Part shown: piece by piece, positions 1-9,050 of the stretch
How positions within the stretch are numbered: position 1 is the stretch's first letter
Layout: each line of letters begins with the position of its first letter
Assembly (NCBI GenBank): GCA_016934415.1
Contig: JAFGSW010000074.1
Coordinates: 1 to 64,000 of the forward strand
Direction of reading: 5' to 3'
Length of the DNA: 64,000 nucleotides
DNA from: Spirochaetales bacterium
Lineage (GTDB): Bacteria > Spirochaetota > Spirochaetia > SZUA-6 > RPPD01
Notes under the pieces: model-generated
Told to the model about the DNA's origin: nothing
What the model saw: the letters and a program-made list of their open reading frames with translations, nothing else
Database searches by the model: none
Program-made: the position numbers and the translations under genes

Positions 1-74
1 CAGGATGTCTTGACCACTCACACTCAACCACTCAATCCGCTTTCCTCTCCCCTCCCTCTCCCCCTCCCCCTCCC

Positions 75-321
75 ATCATCCCCATCATCTTCATCATTGT
101 CCAACAGTCTCCTCCATAAACGCGGCGCGGTTGACAGTCCGTCCGTTTAGCGGCAGTTTGTACAGCATGCGGCCCGTAACGGAATACTCGTTTTATTTAT
201 TTGACGCGGACGGAACGCTTTTCGACACCACGGAAATGATCGTCCGTTGTTTCCTTCACACGGCCGAGGTCCATCGCCTGCCGGTTCCCTCCCAGGCGGC
301 CATTGCAGGCGCGACAGGCGG
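75..321 (+). repeat. Left copy of ~250 bp direct repeat flanking an AT-richer insert
   Basis: atcatccccatcatcttcatcattgt...ttgacagtccgtcc...HAD 5' end repeated at 3544..~3790 with scattered mismatches. Confidence 0.85.
171..321 (+). pseudogene. Truncated 5' copy of a HAD-superfamily hydrolase gene (full copy at 3641..4288)
   Basis: MRPVTEYSFYLFDADGTLFDTTEMIVRCFLHTAEVHRLPVPSQAAIAG nearly identical to the N-terminus of the 3641..4288 product; similarity stops near 321. Confidence 0.85.
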
Positions 322-504
322 GAAGATTATCGTGATAATAATATTAAAGTGAAAGAGAAAAAATGTTTGAAAAAACTGAGGAAAAGGCGTTTAATTAATT
401 CGATATCAACAGAACATCATGAAGGTCCGCTTTTCGTCAATAGAAGTCAAAAATAGACGAAGCGCTTATAATGAGTTAAGGATAATTGTGCGGCGGATTT
501 ATGT

Positions 505-900
505 ATGCAGAATAGATTAAGAGAAGAAATAAATAGATCAATAGAATGGTTGAAGAAGACTCATGAAATGCCTGTTTATAAGGATGTTTTATTCGTAATT
601 GATAACCACGAACTGAAAACGATAAATGGTTTTAATAGAACTATTATTCATAAAGAAAGAATTATGGATCCAGCGGCATTTGCTCCAGTTTTTAATGATT
701 TACTCAAAAAAGGGTATGGTTGGATAAATTTCCATTGTGCAGGTATTTATGATGATTCGCTAATCTATACAATAGAACTACCAAATTATATTTCAGGCAT
801 ATCATCTGATAAAGTAAGCATCAATCTTTCAGGGCCGGCTTTAAATCCCAAGACTAATATACCAGATTGGGACTTTAAAATATTTTATGAAGTTGTGTAG
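505..900 (+). CDS. Hypothetical protein, AT-rich, accessory
   Basis: 131 aa ORF; lower GC than the surrounding core. Confidence 0.6.
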   Translation: MQNRLREEINRSIEWLKKTHEMPVYKDVLFVIDNHELKTINGFNRTIIHKERIMDPAAFAPVFNDLLKKGYGWINFHCAGIYDDSLIYTIELPNYISGISSDKVSINLSGPALNPKTNIPDWDFKIFYEVV

Positions 901-1028
901 TAGTCTCCTTGAAGGCCGCACCACTGCCTTTGACGGTGGATTAGCAAAACCGCCTTCGCTTCGCTCAGGCAGCTTCGCCAAGCCGCAGAACGTTATAGCA
1001 AAGTCAAGCTAGTAAAGGAGGAAAGATA

Positions 1029-2012
1029 ATGGGATGGAGAGGAGTCCTCAGAAGCGTTTCCGCGTATTCACGGGCCGCTCACCGCGATTCCGTCAGGAGA
1101 CACAACCAATACGTTCGTCAACAGAAATACATGGCGAAACTCCAGGCGATCGAACAAACCAGGCAGGAAGTGGAACAGTATGAAAATTACATTGAATTGA
1201 TCCAGACCATTCATAAAGACACGCCGGAAATATACGATTGGCTCGAAGTGGCGAAAACGACGAAGCCGCCGAAGCCGGAACAGGATAAACAAATCAGCAA
1301 CAAACTGCTCGTTAAGCTGAATAAATTCAAGCAGAACTTCATTCACAAGTGGTTACGCCTGGAAAAATGGGCAAGAAGGAGAAAAGAAAAAAGGTACCAA
1401 AAAGCCTTCGAAAAAGAACAAGTTGATTTGGCGGCGAGAACGGCCGAGTGGGAGAAACTCGCGAAAGAAATCGATGATCTGGTGGATCTGGCGAATGGTA
1501 TTAATGCCGGCAAAACGGAATATTTTGAAAAAGTGTACGATGATGAAAACCCATTCGAAGAATTATCCAGTTTTGGGTCGAAAGTTACGGAAAATTTTAT
1601 AGACAAAGACCGCGCCGTCGCCGAACTGTTAGCGCGAGACGATGAAATCGTCCCCAAGCAACAAAAGAGTCAATTAAAATCGGGGAAACTGTCAGTTAAA
1701 GACCTGCCTACGGGAAAAAGAAACGAAATTTACCAAGACCATATCGCGAGCTCGGTTCTACACGTAGGGAGGGTGATATTCGGTTTGTTGCCGATAAAAG
1801 CATTGATAGTCAATGCCAAATGTAAAATGCTGAATACCGCGACGGGCAGAATGGAGATGCAGACGGTGCTTTCAGTAAAGTTGATGAGGGAGACGATGGA
1901 AAAAATCAATTTCGAGCTCATCGATCCATCCGACGCGCTAAAAAACTTCGTGTGCAATATGAATTTCAAGAAATCGCTGGGGATGACGCCCGTAAATCCG
2001 TTGACAGAGTAA
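1029..2012 (+). CDS. Uncharacterized basic/coiled-coil protein (N-terminus MGWRGVLRS)
   Basis: 327 aa ORF with RBS aaaggagga upstream; charged helical composition; 33 nt upstream of the channel gene. Confidence 0.75.
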   Translation: MGWRGVLRSVSAYSRAAHRDSVRRHNQYVRQQKYMAKLQAIEQTRQEVEQYENYIELIQTIHKDTPEIYDWLEVAKTTKPPKPEQDKQISNKLLVKLNKFKQNFIHKWLRLEKWARRRKEKRYQKAFEKEQVDLAARTAEWEKLAKEIDDLVDLANGINAGKTEYFEKVYDDENPFEELSSFGSKVTENFIDKDRAVAELLARDDEIVPKQQKSQLKSGKLSVKDLPTGKRNEIYQDHIASSVLHVGRVIFGLLPIKALIVNAKCKMLNTATGRMEMQTVLSVKLMRETMEKINFELIDPSDALKNFVCNMNFKKSLGMTPVNPLTE

Positions 2013-2045
2013 ATTGAGGACCTATCGAATACGAGGGAATCCGAA

Positions 2046-2906
2046 ATGGAAAATAACGTAGCATCCATAAAGAGCATCCCGCTCTATTTCAAAATACAAA
2101 AAAGAATTTTTGAGATTATTGAAAAGGGAAAACCGGGAGACCATGCCAGCATAGCCTTCGATATTTTTATCATGTCATTGATCCTCCTGAACGTCGCCGC
2201 GATCATTTTGGAATCTTTCAACGCGGTCGACCATGAGCTTCATGTTTTTTTCAGAATATTCGAAATCGTATCGATCGTTATTTTCACAATCGAATATGTA
2301 CTGAGGCTCTGGACCTCGAAATTGAAAACGGAGGCGTCGAACGGTTTCGTCGGGTTATTGAAGTATATAAAATCACCCATGGCCGTCATCGATTTGTTGG
2401 CGATCCTGCCGTTTTACCTTCCTTTTTTAATCCCGATTGATTTGCGATTTCTCAGGATACTGAGGCTGACCCGAATATTCAGGGTCTTCAAGATTCAGCG
2501 ATACTCAAAATCGCTCAGTGTAATAGCGAAAGTCCTGAAAAACAAAAAAGAGCAGCTGCTCGTCACGATATTCATCACCCTGCTGCTGATCGTCTTCGCC
2601 TCGACGGTGATGTATTACATCGAAAACGAGGTGCAGCCGAAAGCCTTTCCCAATATCCTGGCGACATTTTGGTGGGCCGTGGCGACGCTGACCACGATCG
2701 GTTACGGGGACGTTTACCCGATTACGGATTTGGGAAGGCTCCTGAGCGCGGTGATAGCCATATTGGGAATAGGATTGGTGGCGCTGCCGACCGGCTTGAT
2801 CAGCTCGGGATTTATCGAAGAATTATCAAAAAACAAGAAAAAAGTAAAAGAAGAACGGATAAAATATTGTCCGTATTGCGGAAAGAAAATCGTGAAAGAC
2901 GATTAG
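2046..2906 (+). CDS. Voltage-gated K+ channel family protein with C-terminal zinc ribbon
   Basis: Hydrophobic S1-S6 pattern, S4-like RFLRILRLTRIFRVFKIQR, selectivity filter TTIGYGD, C-terminal CPYCGKK. Confidence 0.9.
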   Translation: MENNVASIKSIPLYFKIQKRIFEIIEKGKPGDHASIAFDIFIMSLILLNVAAIILESFNAVDHELHVFFRIFEIVSIVIFTIEYVLRLWTSKLKTEASNGFVGLLKYIKSPMAVIDLLAILPFYLPFLIPIDLRFLRILRLTRIFRVFKIQRYSKSLSVIAKVLKNKKEQLLVTIFITLLLIVFASTVMYYIENEVQPKAFPNILATFWWAVATLTTIGYGDVYPITDLGRLLSAVIAILGIGLVALPTGLISSGFIEELSKNKKKVKEERIKYCPYCGKKIVKDD

Positions 2907-2985
2907 TTGTCAGCGCTCGTTGTCCATGGCGTGCAATAAGCAGTAATATGGATATCATGCTCATACTATTCGGAGGTCGGCAGTA

Positions 2986-3423
2986 TTGATAAAGATAGAG
3001 AAAATTGATGAAATGAATTGGTATCAGTGTACACAATTAAAGGTAACTGAAACTCAAAAAAAGGTTTTCACCGTGCCGGTCGTTTATTGGATGGCAATAT
3101 GCAGGTATCGTGACAATCATTTTGAAAACGCAATTTACAACGATGATGAGCTCGTCGGATTTTCAGTTTGGGCATTTGATAAAGAAAATAACGAGTATTG
3201 GATAGCCGCCGTAATGATAGATGAAAAGCATCAAAAGAAAGGATATGGGAAACAAGCCGTGAATGAGTTGATAAAAATCATATCTAAAAATGAAAATTGC
3301 GATAAAATTTTTCTTGGACATAGACCGGATAATTCAATCGCATCTCATTTCTATGAAGCGATGGGGTTCGTCGACACCGGGAGAAGAGAAGACGGCGAAG
3401 TCATCAGATGCTTGACGCTGTAA
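2986..3423 (+). CDS. GNAT-family N-acetyltransferase (TTG start)
   Basis: VMIDEKHQKKGYGKQAVNELI acetyl-CoA loop and FYEAMGF motif. Confidence 0.85.
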   Translation: MIKIEKIDEMNWYQCTQLKVTETQKKVFTVPVVYWMAICRYRDNHFENAIYNDDELVGFSVWAFDKENNEYWIAAVMIDEKHQKKGYGKQAVNELIKIISKNENCDKIFLGHRPDNSIASHFYEAMGFVDTGRREDGEVIRCLTL

Positions 3424-3543
3424 AAACAGCACGCCCTTGCTGCCTCAGGAAAAGCCGGCAGGAATCCGCACCCGGTTGGAAAACAATTTTCACGGTATAG
3501 AAGCATCCGGCCAAACATGGCCGTCTTCATGCTTTAGTCCTCA

Positions 3544-3790
3544 ATCATCCCCATCATCTTCATCATTGTTCGACCGTCTCCCCATCACCCGAAGCGCATC
3601 GCCGTTGACAGTCCGTCCATTTCGCGGCAGTTTGTACAGCATGCGGCCCGTAACGGAATACTCGTTTTATTTATTCGACGCGGACGGAACCCTTTTCGAC
3701 ACCACGGAAATGATCGTCCGCTGTTTCCTCCACACGGCCGCGGTCCATCGCCTGCCGGTTCCTTCCCGGGCGGCGATCATCGGCGGGACG
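3544..3790 (+). repeat. Right copy of ~250 bp direct repeat flanking an AT-richer insert
   Basis: Same order of sequence as 75..321, continuing into the intact HAD gene. Confidence 0.85.
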
Positions 3791-4288
3791 GGCATGCCGC
3801 TGCGGACGCAGATGGAGTCGTACTTCGGCCCCCTGACGGACGAGCGGTTCACCGCGTACGGCGGGACGCACATGGCCTACCAGAATGAGATCTACAAGGA
3901 TTACCTGAAATTGTGTCCGGGCGTCGGAGAAGCCCTGCCCCGGCTGCGGGATGCGGGCAAACGGGCGGCGGTCGTGACCTCGCGCCGCCTGCCGTCGCTT
4001 TCCCTCTACCTGGCGGAGACGGGAATCGCCGGTTACTTCGACGCGCTCGTCACCCCGGAGGCGACCGCCCGGCACAAGCCTGAGCCCGAGCCGGCCTTGG
4101 AGGCCCTGCGAAGGCTGAACGGACAGGCCCGGGAAGCGCTCTTCGTCGGCGACTCCCCTTTCGACATGGAGTGCGGCCGGGCGGCCGGCTGCGCCACGGC
4201 GTTCGTGTCCTGGAGCGACACCGACGCCGCCGCTCTGAAGCACGCGCCCGATTTCACGATCGGCGACATGACCGAGCTCTGCCGGTGA
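3641..4288 (+). CDS. HAD-superfamily hydrolase (phosphoglycolate phosphatase-like)
   Basis: DADGTLFDT motif I, VVTSR motif II, KPEPEPALEALRRL, FVGDSPFDMECGRAAG. Confidence 0.9.
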   Translation: MRPVTEYSFYLFDADGTLFDTTEMIVRCFLHTAAVHRLPVPSRAAIIGGTGMPLRTQMESYFGPLTDERFTAYGGTHMAYQNEIYKDYLKLCPGVGEALPRLRDAGKRAAVVTSRRLPSLSLYLAETGIAGYFDALVTPEATARHKPEPEPALEALRRLNGQAREALFVGDSPFDMECGRAAGCATAFVSWSDTDAAALKHAPDFTIGDMTELCR

Positions 4289-4460
4289 GGGGGAAGGCGG
4301 TGGAGGTTTCCGGGCCGTCATTGACCGCGGCGAAGCCGGGACGCGCGCCATTTCCCGCGTTCGGGTCGTGCAGGAAGCGTCCCGTGCGGAACGCGGACGG
4401 CGGGCGAATGGACGATTGCGGCGACCATGGGCGTTGAGTGTTGAAGATCATAATTTTATA

Positions 4461-4480
4461 AGACGCACGGCCGTGCGTCT
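4461..4480. repeat. Perfect palindrome AGACGCACGGCCGTGCGTCT (interspersed palindromic repeat)
   Basis: Same element at 56331..56362, partial at 56411..56434, variant at 59151..59177. Confidence 0.9.
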
Positions 4481-4589
4481 CTACGGCGAGCGCTCGTCGC
4501 CTCAAAGCAACCGGTTTCCCTTGACACATCGAACGGAAACCGCTAAAATTTTCCCGACGTCATCAAAAAAAGGCACGGGGGCCGCGATC

Positions 4590-5180
4590 GTGATTGGGGA
4601 GAAACCGAAAAAGTCTTGGTTCCTCGAGGGAAAACTCTCCGACGGCCACGCCCTGCTCATCAAGATCGATCGCTTCCCCTTCACCGTCGGCCGGGACAAG
4701 AACTGCAGCCTCGCCATCGCCTCTAAGACCATATCCCGCCGCCACTCGGAGATTTATCCCCAGGGCGATCTCCTCGCCGTCCGCGACCTGGGAAGCACCA
4801 ACGGCACCTTCGTCAACTCGAACCGGGTCACCGCGGGCGTCTTCCTGCGCGACGACGACACCATCGCCTTCGCCGAACAGCAGTTCCGGATCTACTCCTC
4901 CGAGGACCACACCACCGGATCGGGCCAGCAGACCAATCACCTCTCCGCCCAACAGCGCGGCGCGAACTTCGCGGCCTTCTACGACTTGAGCAAGCGCGAG
5001 GAAGAGGTCCTCTTCCACCTGCTCCAGGGAAAATCCACGAAAATGATCTCCAAATCGCTCTTCATCACCGAAGGCACGGCCAAGAACCACATCCTGAAGA
5101 TCTTCGAGAAAACCGGCGCGCACTCGCGCTTTAAATTGATGACGATGTACAATAAATTCCCGGTCGGCAAGAAAAAATAG
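4590..5180 (+). CDS. FHA domain - LuxR-type HTH fusion regulator
   Basis: FTVGRDKNC...ISRRHSEI...DLGSTNGTFVN (FHA) followed by LSKREEEVLFHLLQGKSTKMISKSLFITEGTAKNHILKIFEKTG (GerE/LuxR HTH); GTG start chosen. Confidence 0.85.
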   Translation: MIGEKPKKSWFLEGKLSDGHALLIKIDRFPFTVGRDKNCSLAIASKTISRRHSEIYPQGDLLAVRDLGSTNGTFVNSNRVTAGVFLRDDDTIAFAEQQFRIYSSEDHTTGSGQQTNHLSAQQRGANFAAFYDLSKREEEVLFHLLQGKSTKMISKSLFITEGTAKNHILKIFEKTGAHSRFKLMTMYNKFPVGKKK

Positions 5181-5304
5181 CCCTTTCCATTAAACTCTTC
5201 TCCCTTCAAGAAAAACTACGGATGAACGCGTATCTCGCAGCGAAGCCCCCCCGCTTTCCACGCCCCCCGATACGTGGTATCCTATAGGGGTCTGGGAGGA
5301 TCCT

Positions 5305-6006
5305 ATGTTCGATTCGGCGAGCGAGAACGAGGGCGCCCTTGCCCTCGAAAAGATCTTCGGGCCGCGGCACGGGTACCGTTTTCGAAGCCGGCTGCCCGGC
5401 CTGGACGAATTGAAGAAGGCCTTTCGCCTGCAATCCCTGCGCCTGCACCCCGACCGCGCCCGGGCCCTGGGCCGGGCGGAGGAGCTCCTCACGCGCGAGT
5501 TCCAGTCGGTCAACAACGCCTACCGCCTGCTTCTTCCCATCATCGCCCGGCAGGGACGCCGCCCGGCATCCGCGGCCGCTCCCCGCTCACCGGGTGCGCG
5601 GCGGGATTTCTATTGGAAGCTGAAGCGCCTGCCTCCCATCCGCCTCCGCTTCGCCCAATTCCTCTATTACAGGGGCCTCATCGGCTTCAACACCCTGATC
5701 CGCGCCATCGTCTGGCAGACCGAGCGCCGCCCGCGCGCGGGCGAGCTCGCCCTCGAACGCCGCGAGCTCACCCGGGAGCAGATCAACATCGTCCTCAGGC
5801 GCAAACAGGTCCGCGAGCCGTTCCTGCGCGCGGCCGTGCGGCTGGGGTTCCTGGACGACGCGGCGCGGCGGCGCATCATCGACGCGCAGAAGGCCTTCGG
5901 CCTTCCCATCGGCCGGTTCTTCATCGAAGAGGAGATCCTCACCCCGGAGCGGCTCGCCGCGCTCCTGGCCGAATGCGCCAGGCACAACCAATCAATCCGG
6001 AGTTGA
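5305..6006 (+). CDS. J-domain protein with MshEN/GspE-N-like C-terminal repeats
   Basis: LKKAFRLQSLRLHPDRA J-domain HPD motif; C-terminal GELALERRELTREQI... and IGRFFIEEEILTPERLAALLAE. Confidence 0.7.
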   Translation: MFDSASENEGALALEKIFGPRHGYRFRSRLPGLDELKKAFRLQSLRLHPDRARALGRAEELLTREFQSVNNAYRLLLPIIARQGRRPASAAAPRSPGARRDFYWKLKRLPPIRLRFAQFLYYRGLIGFNTLIRAIVWQTERRPRAGELALERRELTREQINIVLRRKQVREPFLRAAVRLGFLDDAARRRIIDAQKAFGLPIGRFFIEEEILTPERLAALLAECARHNQSIRS

Positions 6007-6275
6007 CCCGCCCCCCAAAAGAAAAACTACGGATACCGCGGATGAAGAAAAAGGCAATAAAAAACAACTACGGTATCCCCATTCTCATGCTTCCGGGAAC
6101 AAAATGAACTGACGCCCGGCAGTATACCTTCACTATGTACTTATTCCATTTCTTGTCCGCGGCCATCCGCGATCATCCGCGGTTTTTCCTTTTCTTCGAA
6201 AGATCCAAATCGAACAAAGCGCTTGCATTCATCCGGGAGCTTGACTATGCTTTCCCCATAGAAAGCGAGCGTTCG

Positions 6276-7058
6276 ATGGCTAACATACTCAGGAAACCGA
6301 AGATCGGGCTGGCCCTGAGCGGGGGGGCGGCGCGCGGCCTGGCCCACATCGGGGTCATCAAGGTCCTGCAGGAGGAGGGCGTGAAGATCTCCTGCGTGGC
6401 GGGCGCGAGCGTGGGCAGCCTCATGGGCGCGCTCACTGCCGCCGGCATGCGCTGGGAGGAGATGGCCGAAATCGCCCGGAACATCAAGTGGAAGGACCTG
6501 GCCCAGCTCACCCTCTCGCCCATGGGCATCGCCAGGCACTCAAAGCTCAAGGCGATCATCGACGACCTCATCGGCGGCAAGCGCTTCGAGGACCTGCCGA
6601 TCCCGTTCGCGGCGGTGGCGGTCGACATCTCGTCCGGCGAGGAGGTCGTGCTCCGGCACGGTTCGGTGGCCGACGCGGTGCGGGCCAGCTCGAGCATTCC
6701 CGGCATCTTCGAGCCGACGATCATCGGCGGGCGGTACCTGGTGGACGGCGGGCTCCTCAACAACCTGCCGGTCGACGTGGCGCGGGAGCTGGGCGCGGAC
6801 ATGGTCGTGGCCGTGGAGCTCAACTCCCAGAGCTTCGCCCCGACGCCGCCCAAGAACGTGCTCGACATCCTCTACCGCTCGTTCCTCATCGTCCTGCGCC
6901 GCTCCCACGAGTACGCCAAAGAGGCGGACGTCGTCGTCGCCCCGGACCTGGACGGGAAAAGCTACTCCGACCTGAAGCCGGTGGACGAGATGATCGGGCT
7001 GGGCGAGGCCGCCGCCCGCGCCGTCCTGCCGGGCCTGAAGCGGAAGGCGAAACTGTAG
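6276..7058 (+). CDS. Patatin-like phospholipase (RssA type)
   Basis: GLALSGGAARGLAHIGVIKVL, GASVGS nucleophile elbow, VDGGLLNNLPV. Confidence 0.9.
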   Translation: MANILRKPKIGLALSGGAARGLAHIGVIKVLQEEGVKISCVAGASVGSLMGALTAAGMRWEEMAEIARNIKWKDLAQLTLSPMGIARHSKLKAIIDDLIGGKRFEDLPIPFAAVAVDISSGEEVVLRHGSVADAVRASSSIPGIFEPTIIGGRYLVDGGLLNNLPVDVARELGADMVVAVELNSQSFAPTPPKNVLDILYRSFLIVLRRSHEYAKEADVVVAPDLDGKSYSDLKPVDEMIGLGEAAARAVLPGLKRKAKL

Positions 7059-7105
7059 CGGATCATCGATTCGCTTTCACTCGCTTCTATAAACCCAACG
7101 CGTAA

Positions 7106-7240
7106 AATTCGATAAGGAAGCCAGGAACCCAGGAAGAGAAAAGAAGTGGGGGAAAAAAACGTTTATATTGCAGATTCATTCATCTTCAAAAAGACAGAAA
7201 TCATTTGATTTTTTCCTGGTTTCCTGGTTTCCTTATTGAT
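7106..7240. repeat. GGAAACCAGGAAA inverted-arm intergenic element, copy a
   Basis: Left aattcgataaggaagccaggaacccagg; right cctggtttcctggtttccttattgattc. Confidence 0.8.
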
Positions 7241-7263
7241 TCTTCTCTATTTGATCCCGCGGG

Positions 7264-7611
7264 ATGAAGGCAGGAGGCGGAATAATGGCCGAAAACAATG
7301 GATACGTCATGATCCTCATCGCGGCGCCGGTCGAGGCGGCGGCGGGGCTGGCGCGCTCGCTCGTGGAGGGCGGGGCCGCGGCCTGCGCCCAGGCGACCCG
7401 GCCGGTGACGAGCTTTTTTAAATGGAAGGGTGAACTGCGCGAGGAACAGGAAGCGCTCGTCCTCGTCAAGACCGCGGCGGTCAAGGCCGAGGAAGTGAAG
7501 CGGCTGGTCGCCGAGCGGCATCCCTACGAGGTGCCCGAGGTCGTCGTGCTGCCGCTCACGGGCGGCAATCCGGCCTACTTTCGCTGGATCGACGAGGTGC
7601 TCGGAGCCTGA
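7264..7611 (+). CDS. cutA: Divalent cation tolerance protein CutA
   Basis: AAACAQATRPVTSFFKWKGELREEQEALVLVKT...HPYEVPEVVVLPLTGGNPAYFRWI. Confidence 0.92.
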   Translation: MKAGGGIMAENNGYVMILIAAPVEAAAGLARSLVEGGAAACAQATRPVTSFFKWKGELREEQEALVLVKTAAVKAEEVKRLVAERHPYEVPEVVVLPLTGGNPAYFRWIDEVLGA

Positions 7612-7641
7612 CGATTTCATCGTATTGCCTCTATCGCGAAT

Positions 7642-7766
7642 AATTCGATAAGGAAACCAGGAAAAGAAAAGCGTAGAGAAAGGAGGAGATTTCAATTTTC
7701 TTGTATTCTCTCTTTGCTTAACTTTTTTTCCTGGCTTCCTTTCTTCCGGGTTTCCTTATAAATTCC
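7642..7766. repeat. GGAAACCAGGAAA inverted-arm intergenic element, copy b
   Basis: Left aattcgataaggaaaccaggaaaag; right tttcctggcttcctttcttccgggtttcctta. Confidence 0.8.
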
Positions 7767-7918
7767 TCGTGAGTTGACCCCGCGGGATGAAGGCATGAGC
7801 CCCTTGACGGCGCCGGGTTCCGGCCCCTCGCTTTTTTTTCCCGACCGTCCTTTTGCAAACTTAAAAACCGTGATACATTTGCATTGTTCGATCCAAAATG
7901 CGCAGGCAAGGAGTCGTT

Positions 7919-8233
7919 ATGGCAACCGGTGGAGGAGTGATTAAGATCGAAAAGGCGACCGGAGACGTCTATTTCGTCTTCGAGGACGGGCGCGAGGCGA
8001 TGCCCCCCGTGTTCAAGGCCGAGGTGAAGATCAAGCAGGAATTCGGCGGAGTCAAGCTGAACGACGCCGTCGCCGAAGCCGAACGGTACGTCATCGGCGC
8101 GCTCAAGAACAAGATGCAGCAGAAGATCCGGGGAAAGGGGTGTTTCATCGTCCCGAGGAACATCGAGCTGCGCTACAAGATCAAATACGGGTTCGGCCAG
8201 CCGCCCGCGCCGAAACCCCGCATCATGCCCTGA
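7919..8233 (+). CDS. Hypothetical protein
   Basis: MATGGGVIKIEKATGDVYFVFEDGREAMPPVFKAEVKIKQEFGG... Confidence 0.6.
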   Translation: MATGGGVIKIEKATGDVYFVFEDGREAMPPVFKAEVKIKQEFGGVKLNDAVAEAERYVIGALKNKMQQKIRGKGCFIVPRNIELRYKIKYGFGQPPAPKPRIMP

Positions 8234-8339
8234 CGTCGGCGCCTTTCGGGTTTATATTATTCAGTAGGTGACAAACGGCCGATGGGACCGCCGGCCGGCG
8301 GGCATCGGTTTTTATGGAACGCCGGAAAGCGAGGAACGA

Positions 8340-8840
8340 GTGTTGAGGAAGACCCTGGCCTTCGCGGCCGCCGGCCTCGTCCTGGGGGGCGTGTTCGCCT
8401 TCGCCCAGGTGGGGACGCGGAAGATCGAGTCCGACGCGCGCGTGGAAAAGCTTCTCAAGGACGCGGAGATCAAGTACACCGTCGACAACGAGGGGGACTT
8501 CAAGATCTACATGAAGGTCCGCAACGACCGGCTGCAGGGGATGTGGATCATCTCCGAGACCCAGAACGTCGGCTCGCTCGAGGTGCGCCAGGTCTGGTCG
8601 ATCGGCTACGTCTCCGACGCCCCCCTTTCGCCCGCCGTGACGACGAAGCTCCTGGAGCAGAACGCCAAGGTCAAGCTCGGCGCCTGGCAGGAGCGCAAGA
8701 TGGGGGACAAGTACGTGGCCGTGTTCTCCGCCCAGGTCGGCGCGGAGGTCGACAAGTTCACGCTCCTCACCTGCATGAGCGCCGTGGCCACGACCGCCGA
8801 CGACATGGAACAGGAGCTTTCGGGGAAAGACGTGTACTAA
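8340..8840 (+). CDS. Secreted YbjN-domain-like protein
   Basis: Signal peptide RKTLAFAAAGLVLGGVFAFAQ; LLKDAEIKYTVDNEGDFKIYMKVRNDRLQGMWII. Confidence 0.6.
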   Translation: MLRKTLAFAAAGLVLGGVFAFAQVGTRKIESDARVEKLLKDAEIKYTVDNEGDFKIYMKVRNDRLQGMWIISETQNVGSLEVRQVWSIGYVSDAPLSPAVTTKLLEQNAKVKLGAWQERKMGDKYVAVFSAQVGAEVDKFTLLTCMSAVATTADDMEQELSGKDVY

Positions 8841-8859
8841 AAGAGTATGCGGCGGCATA

Positions 8860-8911
8860 ACCCGCCCGGCGCGCCGGAGGGAACCGGCGCTCCCGGGCGG
8901 GCTTTTTTTTC
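8860..8911 (+). terminator. Rho-independent terminator
   Basis: cccgcccgg...ccgggcggg followed by tttttttt. Confidence 0.85.
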
Positions 8912-9050
8912 AAAGAGAAGAGTGAAGAAAACTACGGATAGGACGCGGATGAGCGCGGATGAAGGATGGGGGAAAGGGGAAAAACCGACTTTTCTTACTC
9001 CCCCGACGGATTATAGAAAAACGGAGTATGTTTGTCGGTAAAGCATAGTA

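Noticed and set aside
330-3540. Complete integron or prophage
   Set aside because: No integrase, attI, structural or replication genes; only one weak attC-like half-site, so kept as a speculative note.
4368-4589. N-terminal extension of the FHA-LuxR ORF
   Set aside because: The extension runs through the palindromic repeat and lacks domain character; GTG at 4590 is a better start.
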